A DNA stretch of 64,000 bases, taken from NCBI RefSeq assembly GCF_005049235.1, contig NZ_SUMD01000001.1, positions 310,001-374,000 on the forward strand, in the 5' to 3' direction. Origin of the DNA: Rhodococcus oryzae. Lineage in GTDB: Bacteria > Actinomycetota > Actinomycetes > Mycobacteriales > Mycobacteriaceae. The notes below the pieces were generated by a model. It saw nothing but the letters and a program-made list of their open reading frames with translations, searched no databases and was not told the origin of the DNA. The translations under genes were made by a program, and so were the position numbers. How positions within the stretch are numbered: the stretch's first letter is position 1; each line of letters opens with the position of its first letter. This document shows, piece by piece, positions 58,366 to 64,000 of this stretch.

Positions 58366-59961
58366 ATGGATCGCGTGGGGGACATTCAGAGCACGCTGGC
58401 GCGCTCGACCGGTGCGGTCGCTACCGCGACAGTGGCAAGTCGCGCGACGGGTTTCATCCGCACGCTCGCGCTGGCGGCCGTACTGGGCACCGCGGCGGTC
58501 GGCGATGCGTACAACGGGGCGAACACCCTGCCGAACATGGTCTACGAGCTGCTGCTCGGCGGGGTGATGAGCAGCGTCTTCGTGCCGGTGCTGGCGCGGG
58601 CCCGGTTACGTGGACGCGCCCATTCGCGGGTGTTCACCCAGCGCCTGCTGCTGGCCACGATCATCGGCGCCGCCGTGGTGACGGTGGTCGCGGTGCTGTG
58701 CGTCCCGCTGATGGTCGGGGCGCTGGTATCGGATTCGGACCAGTCGCAGCTGACGACGGTGCTGGCGTATCTGTTGTTCCCGGAGATCTTCTTCTACGCG
58801 CTCGCGGCGACGGTGACCGCGGTCCTGAACGTCCGCGAGAGCTACGCGCCCGCGGCCTGGGCGCCGGTCCTCAACAACCTGATGGTCCTCGCCACGGTCG
58901 GCGTCTTCGTGCTGGTGCCAGGCCCGGTGACGCTGACGCCGTCCGCGATGACCACCGCCCAGGTGCTCGTCCTCGGCATCGGCACCACAGCCGGAATCGT
59001 GGGGCAGGCCTCGTGGACGATTCTGGCGCTGCGCCGGACCGGATTCCGGTGGAGCTGGCGGGTGCGGCCCGTGCCGTACACGTGGCGTCCGGTGCGGGTG
59101 GGGGTCGGCCTGCTCGGCTGGATCGTGGCCTACGTCGCGATCAGCCAAGTCGGTGTGACGTTCGTGCTGTTGGTGGCCTTCGACCGCGGCGGCGTCTCGA
59201 CCTACACCCACGCAGACCTGTTGTTCCAGGTCCCGTACGGAATCCTCGGGGTGTCCCTGCTGACCGTGCTCACCCCGCGCATCGCCAAGGCCGTCGCCGA
59301 CGGCGACCGCGGGGCCCTCGTCGCAGACATGGGCCGGGCCGCCCGGTACTCGGTGGTCGCGCTGGTCCCGGCTGCCGTCGCGATGACCCTGCTCGGGCCG
59401 ATGCTGACCACGGTGATGTTCATCGGTCGCGTCGACGTCGACGCCGCGCGGCTCATCGGCATCTCGCTGGCGCTGTCGGCGTTCGGACTCGCACCCTTCG
59501 CTCTGGTCATGCTTCAGCTCCGTGTCTTCTACGCGGGCAACGACATGCGCACACCGGCGCTGATCAACCTCGCGATGGTGGCCACGAAGATCGCCGTCGT
59601 CGCGCTGAGCGCGGCCACCCTCCCGAGCCAGGTGGTCGTGGTGACGCTGCCGGTCGCGAGTTCCCTGTCCTACCTCGTCGGCGCCGTGTGCGGACACTGG
59701 GCGCTGCGACGCCGCTACGGGCTGCTCGGCTTCCATGCCGTGCTCGAGACGTTCACTCGCGTGCTGTGGGCATCGGTCGTCGCCGGCCTGTTCTGCGTCG
59801 CGTCCGTCGGGCTGTCCCATCGGTTCATCGACAACCCGCGCGCAGCCGCAGCGATCACGCTGCTGGCCGCCACGGCCTTCGCCGTGCCGGCGTTCCTGCT
59901 CGCCGCCAGGACGATCGGCGTACCGGAGGTGCGCAACGCCAGGGCGCTCCTGCTGGGCTGA
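58366..59961 (+). CDS. murJ: MurJ lipid II flippase (MviN family)
   Basis: This 531-residue membrane protein has about 14 hydrophobic helices and the MurJ/MviN N-terminal signature ATVASRATGFIRTLALAAVLGTAAVGDAYNGANTLPNMVYELLLGGVMSSVFVPVLARA. It moves lipid-linked peptidoglycan precursors across the membrane. It lacks the long C-terminal pseudokinase extension found in the mycobacterial MviN. The ATG at 58366 opens MDRVGD. An upstream in-frame start at 58351 is possible. It is divergent from the amidase gene, so two peptidoglycan functions share one intergenic region, and it is followed by a bidirectional terminator. Confidence 0.93.
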   Translation: MDRVGDIQSTLARSTGAVATATVASRATGFIRTLALAAVLGTAAVGDAYNGANTLPNMVYELLLGGVMSSVFVPVLARARLRGRAHSRVFTQRLLLATIIGAAVVTVVAVLCVPLMVGALVSDSDQSQLTTVLAYLLFPEIFFYALAATVTAVLNVRESYAPAAWAPVLNNLMVLATVGVFVLVPGPVTLTPSAMTTAQVLVLGIGTTAGIVGQASWTILALRRTGFRWSWRVRPVPYTWRPVRVGVGLLGWIVAYVAISQVGVTFVLLVAFDRGGVSTYTHADLLFQVPYGILGVSLLTVLTPRIAKAVADGDRGALVADMGRAARYSVVALVPAAVAMTLLGPMLTTVMFIGRVDVDAARLIGISLALSAFGLAPFALVMLQLRVFYAGNDMRTPALINLAMVATKIAVVALSAATLPSQVVVVTLPVASSLSYLVGAVCGHWALRRRYGLLGFHAVLETFTRVLWASVVAGLFCVASVGLSHRFIDNPRAAAAITLLAATAFAVPAFLLAARTIGVPEVRNARALLLG

Positions 59962-59986
59962 ACCACGACATCGACTGACCAACGAC

Positions 59987-60023
59987 AAAACCCTCATCTC
60001 GCGGTTCGCGAGATGAGGGTTTT
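59987..60023. terminator. 17-bp perfect bidirectional terminator with T tracts
   Basis: Bases 59987-60003 pair exactly with 60007-60023 around the loop GTT. The stem begins AAAACCC and ends GGGTTTT, so a T run follows it on both strands. It lies between murJ (stop 59961) and the minus-strand tRNA-Ala (60032), ending both transcripts. Confidence 0.93.
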
Positions 60024-60031
60024 GTTGTGGG

Positions 60032-60104
60032 TGGAGCTAAGGGGACTCGAACCCCTGACCCCCACACTGCCAGTGTGGTGCGCTACCAGCTGCGCCATAG
60101 CCCC
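60032..60104 (-). tRNA. tRNA-Ala (anticodon GGC)
   Basis: The 73-base minus-strand sequence folds as a cloverleaf: acceptor GGGGCTA/TAGCTCC with one G-T pair, D arm GCGC...GCGC, anticodon stem CCACA/TGTGG around CTGGCAG, and T arm AGGGG TTCGAGT CCCCT. The anticodon GGC reads GCC alanine codons, common in GC-rich genomes. The discriminator is A and CCA is not encoded. It ends right before the shared hairpin. Confidence 0.97.
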
Positions 60105-60262
60105 GTATTCGGTTGTTTCTCCGCACCGGAGTGCGTGCTCCTCCGTGCTCGAAGAAAGTTACACCATTGCCACTCCGGCCAACAAATTGCCTGGTCAAAG
60201 CCTACTCGGATGGAGCGAGGGGCGGGCGGCTCGCTCTCGCCGCGCGCCCCTCGCGACCCGTG

Positions 60263-61003
60263 TCAGTTCAGCTCGGCGACCCAGTTCGGATTGCCGAGGG
60301 CATCGATCATGGTGCCGTCCACGACGACGGTGGGCGTCCCGGCCGCGCCGCTGGCCGCGAGCGCCTCACGGCCCTTCTGCGCCGCCGCGGCGGCGTCGTT
60401 CACCTTGGCGCCGTCCGAGATGCACGCCACCGCGGCGTCATTGGCGCCGGAGTCCTTGGCCATCTGGGCCAGCTCGGCGTTGGAGTGATCCGAGGAGCCG
60501 TTCTCCGCGGGCTGGTTCTCGGGCGAGAACAGCGCAGCGTGGAACTTCGAGTACGCGATCGCGTCGCCGCTCTCCGCCACGCACATCGACGCGGCCACCG
60601 CGCGGGTCGAGTAATCACCGCTGGCAGAGAGCCGGTTGAGGAAGTCGAGGACGTGGTAACGCACCGCGACCTTGCCCTCGTCGACCTTCTGCGCCAATTC
60701 CTGGCCGTTCGTGTTCTCCAGCTCGGCGCAGTACGGGCACATCGGATCCTCGAAGACGTCGATCGTGGTGGCCGCCTCCGGCTGACCGATCCGCACGGCG
60801 CCGTCGTCCTGCACCGCCACCTGTACGGCCGAGTTCGACACGGCCCCATAGCCCTCGTTGCGCGGCTTGCTGCGGTTGCTCTGCCAGATCACCCCGCCGA
60901 TCACGACAGCGGCGATCACCAGGATCGCCAACCCTCCGAGGATGTACGTCGACCGACTCGACGTCGGCTGCAGAGAGGTGACGGGCTTGTTCTTCGCATT
61001 CAC
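60263..61003 (-). CDS. Membrane-anchored DsbA-family thiol oxidoreductase
   Basis: This 246-residue protein has a cytoplasmic N terminus, one membrane anchor (YILGGLAILVIAAVVIGGVIW, about 20-40), and an extracytoplasmic thioredoxin fold with the redox motif CPYC at about 89-92 (FEDPMCPYCAELE). The cis-Pro region is GTPTVVVDG. A second Cys pair (AASMCVAES and AVACISDG) may form a structural disulfide. It would form disulfides in exported proteins. It lies 36 bases upstream of a MauE-like membrane protein on the same strand, its probable redox partner. Confidence 0.9.
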   Translation of the reverse strand: MNAKNKPVTSLQPTSSRSTYILGGLAILVIAAVVIGGVIWQSNRSKPRNEGYGAVSNSAVQVAVQDDGAVRIGQPEAATTIDVFEDPMCPYCAELENTNGQELAQKVDEGKVAVRYHVLDFLNRLSASGDYSTRAVAASMCVAESGDAIAYSKFHAALFSPENQPAENGSSDHSNAELAQMAKDSGANDAAVACISDGAKVNDAAAAAQKGREALAASGAAGTPTVVVDGTMIDALGNPNWVAELN

Positions 61004-61039
61004 AGATGCAGTCCTTCGCTCCGAGAGTCAAATATGGCT

Positions 61040-61537
61040 TTACTCTGCCATCTGATGCTGAGCAGGCACTGAGAGTGCGGGCCTCGATCCGGGCCCCAGC
61101 GCGAACGGGCTGCGGGGGAACACCGTCAGCCACGCGGCCAGGGCGAGGAACCCGACATCGCGGGCGATCTCGCGGGCGTAGTCCCAGCCGTCGACATCCG
61201 CGGCCCCGCCGCCGCCGAAGCAACCGCAGTCGATGGACAGCCCGCGGGCCCACACCGAGATGATCACCCCGATCAGCACCACCAGCAGCAGCGCCGACCC
61301 GATCGCCGCGAGCCGGACCCCGAGGCCGATCAACAACAACAGTCCGAGCGCAATCTCGAGGAACGGCAGCGTGTTCGCGACCGGCCGCACCAGCGACTCC
61401 GGCAGCAACTGGTAGGCGCGCACGGCGATCACCGTTCCCGCCGGGTCTGCGGCCTTGAGCACTCCCGAGATCAACCAGACGGCGGCGAGCCCGATCCTGG
61501 CGAGCAGGCTGACGATACGAATCCACACCTGGCCCAC
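61040..61537 (-). CDS. MauE/DoxX-like membrane protein with CxC motif
   Basis: This 165-residue protein has four hydrophobic helices (LLARIGLAAVWLISGVLKA, LVRPVANTLPFLEIALGLLLLIGLGVRLAAIGSALLLVVLIGVIISVWARG, EIARDVGFLALAAWLTVF) and the conserved SIDCGCFGGG segment between helices. It is of the MauE/DoxX family, whose C-x-C is thought to be redox active. The GTG at 61537 is chosen because longer starts would overlap the divergent VIT gene. It sits directly upstream of the DsbA-like gene, suggesting a role in reoxidising or reducing that partner. Confidence 0.8.
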   Translation of the reverse strand: MGQVWIRIVSLLARIGLAAVWLISGVLKAADPAGTVIAVRAYQLLPESLVRPVANTLPFLEIALGLLLLIGLGVRLAAIGSALLLVVLIGVIISVWARGLSIDCGCFGGGGAADVDGWDYAREIARDVGFLALAAWLTVFPRSPFALGPGSRPALSVPAQHQMAE

Positions 61538-61564
61538 GGTACCGATCGGCGTAGATTCACCGGT

Positions 61565-62308
61565 ATGAGCGAGCCGCAGCCGGGGCCCGACGCCCTCGAG
61601 AACGCGCTCCCCCATGAGTTCGATCACACCCATTCGAATGTGTCCGGCGGCTGGCTCCGGGCGGCCACATTCGGCGCGATGGACGGCCTGGTCACCAACA
61701 CGTCGCTGATCGCGGGCGTCGGCGGCGCGGGAGTCGACGCGCACACCGTGATCCTCAGCGGCGTCGCCGGCCTGGTGGCGGGCGCCTTCTCCATGGCCCT
61801 CGGCGAGTTCGCCTCGGTCTCCACCGCGAACGAACAGATCGAGGCCGAGGTGAAGGTAGAGACGCGTTCGCAGGCCCGCTACCCCGAGGCCGAACAGGCC
61901 GAACTGGTCGACACCTTCACCGCGATGGGGATGAGCGCGGCGACCGCGGAGACCGCGGCCGCCGAGGTCCACAACGATTCCGCACGCGCGGTGAACATCC
62001 ACCTCACCCACGAGCTCGGCGTCAACCCGAGCGAGAAGCCCTCTCCGCTGGTGGCGGCCGGCTCCTCGTTCCTGATGTTCTGTGTCGGCGCGGTCATCCC
62101 GCTGATCCCGTACCTGCTCGGGTTCGAGTCGCTCGTCGCCGGGCTGACCGTTGGCGGGATCGGCCTACTGATCGTCGGCGCGATCGCGGCGAGCTTCACT
62201 GCGAAGTCGAAGGTCCGCGGTGCGCTCCGGCAGCTCGCCTTCGGCGTGATCGCCGTCGCCGCCACCTACCTGGTCGGCGCGCTGATCGGAGTCGGCATCC
62301 CCGGTTGA
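61565..62308 (+). CDS. VIT1/CCC1-family Fe/Mn transporter
   Basis: This 247-residue membrane protein has the VIT pattern: SGGWLRAATFGAMDGLVTNTSLIAGVGGAG, GLVAGAFSMALGEFASVSTANEQ, a soluble helical segment with many Glu residues (IEAEVKVETRSQARYPEAEQAEL), the PSPLVAAGSSFLMFCVGAVIPLIPYLL helix and two final helices. It moves Fe(II) or Mn(II) across the membrane. TAGATT sits seven bases before the ATG, so the mRNA may be leaderless. Its 3' end overlaps the convergent MFS gene by 144 bases. Confidence 0.9.
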   Translation: MSEPQPGPDALENALPHEFDHTHSNVSGGWLRAATFGAMDGLVTNTSLIAGVGGAGVDAHTVILSGVAGLVAGAFSMALGEFASVSTANEQIEAEVKVETRSQARYPEAEQAELVDTFTAMGMSAATAETAAAEVHNDSARAVNIHLTHELGVNPSEKPSPLVAAGSSFLMFCVGAVIPLIPYLLGFESLVAGLTVGGIGLLIVGAIAASFTAKSKVRGALRQLAFGVIAVAATYLVGALIGVGIPG

Positions 62309-63490
62309 CGCCTGCGGGATGGTCCGCGGCGCGACCAGCCAGAACGCGATCGGGAGCAGCATCAGCGCGCCGGTGACCGCGAAGGCCACCCCGTAGGACA
62401 GGTACTGGGCCAACACCCCGGCCACCAGTGGACCGGCCACCACGCCGACGTCGGAGGCCATCTGGAAGGTGGCCAGTACCGGACCGCCCCTGGCCTTGGA
62501 GCCGATCACGTCCGCGACCGCGGCCTGCTGGGCCGGGTTCATCAGCCCGGACCCCACGCCCGCGACGAGCGACAGCGCGAGGAACGCCAGCAGGTTCTCG
62601 CTGTACCCGAGGAACATCGTCGCCGCGCCCGCAATCGCCAGCCCGGCCAGCACGAACGGCCGCCTGCCGCGCAGGTCCGACAGTCGTCCCGCCGGGATCT
62701 GTACCAGCGCGTTGCCGATCGCGTACACGGTCAGTGCCACACCCGCCAGCGCGGTGCCCTCGCCCAGCGCCTCGACCACGAACAGCGGCACCATCGCGAC
62801 CCGAACGCCGAACGACACCCAGCCGTTGGCGAAGTTCGACACCAGGGATGCGCGGTAGGTCGCCGAGGCCAGCGCCTCGCGCAGCGTCATCGTGACGACG
62901 TGGCCGCCCGAATCCGGTGCGGCCAGCGCGGACTCACGCAGGCTCAGGAACACCACCGCCGCCGCGATCAGCAGCGCAACGGCATAGATCAGGAACGGAG
63001 CGCGCAACCCGAAGCCGGCGAGCGCGCCGCCGACGAGCGGCCCGCCGATGGTGCCGAACAGGAAAGACGTCGCGTACAGGCCCGACACCCGACCGCGGAT
63101 GCCCGGCGGCGTGATCCGGATCAGCAGGCCGAGCGCGGACACTGTGAACATGGTCGACCCGATGCCGCCGATCGCCCGGAACAGCAGCAGCTGCCAGTAG
63201 CCCTGCGCGAAGGCCACCGCACCGGACGAGACCGCGACGATCAGCAGCCCGGTGAGATACGTCGGGCGCTCCCCCAGCCGCTGCACCAGCGCCCCGCTTA
63301 GCGGCGCGAACAGCAGTCGCATCAGGGCGAACACGCTGATCACGGCGGTCGCCGCGGTGACCCCGACGTCGAAGCTGCGGGCGAACTGGGGCAGCGCAGG
63401 GGCGACGATGCCGAACCCGAGGGCGATGACGAAACTGGCCGAGACCAGGACCCAGATCTCGCGTGGCAGCTTATTTGCGGTGGTGTGCAT
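62165..63490 (-). CDS. Major facilitator superfamily (MFS) transporter
   Basis: This 441-residue protein has about 12 transmembrane helices with the MFS motif A-like ALVQRLGERPTYLTGLL in the first half and GRLSDLRGRRPFVLAGLA in the second. It is drug/small-molecule efflux-like (IVAPALPQFARSFDVGVTAATAVISVFALMRLLFAP), substrate unknown. The final 48 residues are a charged tail (DADSDQRADQVGGGDGDHAEG...) that is encoded opposite the VIT gene, so the true stop may be tested by comparison. The ATG at 63490 is the first Met before the helices. Confidence 0.88.
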   Translation of the reverse strand: MHTTANKLPREIWVLVSASFVIALGFGIVAPALPQFARSFDVGVTAATAVISVFALMRLLFAPLSGALVQRLGERPTYLTGLLIVAVSSGAVAFAQGYWQLLLFRAIGGIGSTMFTVSALGLLIRITPPGIRGRVSGLYATSFLFGTIGGPLVGGALAGFGLRAPFLIYAVALLIAAAVVFLSLRESALAAPDSGGHVVTMTLREALASATYRASLVSNFANGWVSFGVRVAMVPLFVVEALGEGTALAGVALTVYAIGNALVQIPAGRLSDLRGRRPFVLAGLAIAGAATMFLGYSENLLAFLALSLVAGVGSGLMNPAQQAAVADVIGSKARGGPVLATFQMASDVGVVAGPLVAGVLAQYLSYGVAFAVTGALMLLPIAFWLVAPRTIPQASTGDADSDQRADQVGGGDGDHAEGELPERTADLRLRSEARRDRADDQ

Positions 63491-63524
63491 GATTGCCACC
63501 GATCCTAGCCAGCGGCGAAAACAG

Positions 63525-64000
63525 TCAGGCGTCTGCTCCCAAGGCCCGGGACACCAGCTCCCGCGCCTCCTCCTGCACCTGCGCGAGATGCTCCCTGCCC
63601 TTGAACGATTCGGCGTAGATCTTGTACTTGTCCTCGGTACCGGACGGCCGCGCGGCGAACCAGGCGTTCTCTGTGCAGACCTTGAGCCCGCCGAGCGCCG
63701 CACTGTTGCCGGGCGCCGCGGTGAGCGCTGCGGTGATCGGCTCGCCCGCCAGCTGGGTCGCGGTGACCTGCTCCGAGGACAGCGCCGCCAGGGCCTTCTT
63801 CTGCTCACGGGTGGCGGGCGCGTCGACCCGTGCGTACTCGGGGCTGCCGTACCGCTGCGCCAGCTCGGCATACCGGGCCGCGGGCGAGCGCCCGGTGACG
63901 GCGGTGATCTCGGACGCCAGCAGCGCCATGATGATGCCGTCCTTGTCCGTCGTCCACACCCGGCCGTCGGTGCGCAGGAACGAGGCTCCCGCGCTCTCCT
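63525..64000 (-). CDS. pgm: Phosphoglucomutase C-terminal part (truncated by window edge)
   Basis: The visible 158 or so residues end the alpha-D-phosphohexomutase family: [40 protein letters not shown], then the phosphate-binding loop [19 protein letters not shown]. This glucose-phosphate-specific form interconverts glucose-1-phosphate and glucose-6-phosphate, a precursor step for glycogen and MGLP glucans. The N-terminal catalytic Ser domain lies beyond base 64000. The MFS gene starts 34 bases downstream on the same strand. Confidence 0.93.
   Translation of the reverse strand, partial: ESAGASFLRTDGRVWTTDKDGIIMALLASEITAVTGRSPAARYAELAQRYGSPEYARVDAPATREQKKALAALSSEQVTATQLAGEPITAALTAAPGNSAALGGLKVCTENAWFAARPSGTEDKYKIYAESFKGREHLAQVQEEARELVSRALGADA

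Overview
The window is 64 kb of high-GC actinobacterial chromosome. Gene content and order point to a mycolic-acid-containing member of the Mycobacteriales, of the Rhodococcus/Nocardia/Gordonia type. The run ligA, a MetE-like protein, mnmA, a cysteine desulfurase, a PlsC/OlsB-like acyltransferase pair, etfA-etfB, then a methyltransferase, a GH57 enzyme and a GT4 glycosyltransferase, a hexapeptide transferase, a beta-propeller lipoprotein, two more methyltransferases, enoyl-CoA hydratase, NUDIX, ABC ATPase, serB and ctaD follows the Mycobacterium tuberculosis Rv3014c-Rv3043c region from memory. I see no transposase, integrase, phage gene, CRISPR array or rRNA. This is mostly core chromosome with small accessory inserts.

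Layout. 1-5.9 kb: the tail of an unknown gene, a GNAT enzyme, a divergent QueA-like protein coupled to a short-chain dehydrogenase, a divergent SoxR regulator with a textbook operator, a second MerR regulator, a secreted protein and a RibD/DHFR-like reductase. 5.9-13.3 kb: a minus-strand chain of overlapping housekeeping genes covering DNA ligation, tRNA 2-thiolation with its sulfur donor, and a probable ornithine-lipid acyltransferase pair. 13.4-19.9 kb: etfBA and, divergently, the probable methylglucose lipopolysaccharide (MGLP)/alpha-glucan operon. 19.9-27.3 kb: cell-envelope and lipid-associated genes. 27.3-31.5 kb: an autoregulated MerR with a membrane protein, and an ssuCBA-type sulfonate ABC transporter. 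31.5-35.3 kb: a PTH2-like protein, serB and ctaD.

35.5-40.5 kb is iron-related. A DtxR/IdeR box precedes two tandem siderophore-binding lipoproteins and a HtaA-like secreted protein, followed by a NUDIX gene broken by an in-frame stop. 40.6-44.5 kb is the class Ib ribonucleotide reductase operon nrdHIEF with paired NrdR boxes. 44.8-50 kb holds a siderophore-interacting flavoprotein, a TetR regulator divergent from an FMN reductase, a META lipoprotein, a nucleosidase, NAD synthetase and an NmrA-like protein. 50.1-54.1 kb is a divergent molybdenum-cofactor locus (moaA-moaD against moeA, a moaC-moaB fusion and moaE). 54.1-60.1 kb has a DEAD-box helicase, a CobW-type metallochaperone, a peptidoglycan amidase, MurJ and tRNA-Ala(GGC). 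60.2-64 kb has a DsbA/MauE thiol-redox pair, a VIT-type metal transporter overlapping an antisense MFS gene, and the end of phosphoglucomutase.

The regulatory DNA is unusually readable. Three MerR-family genes sit beside 19-bp-spacer promoters with dyads, and two of those promoters predict leaderless autoregulated mRNAs. There are also IdeR, NrdR and TetR-type sites and several perfect long hairpins between convergent genes. I found no clearly new biological system. The most worthwhile leads are the SoxR-controlled SDR/QueA-like unit, the iron/heme cluster with the interrupted NUDIX gene, the MoaC-MoaB fusion and the MauE-DsbA pair.
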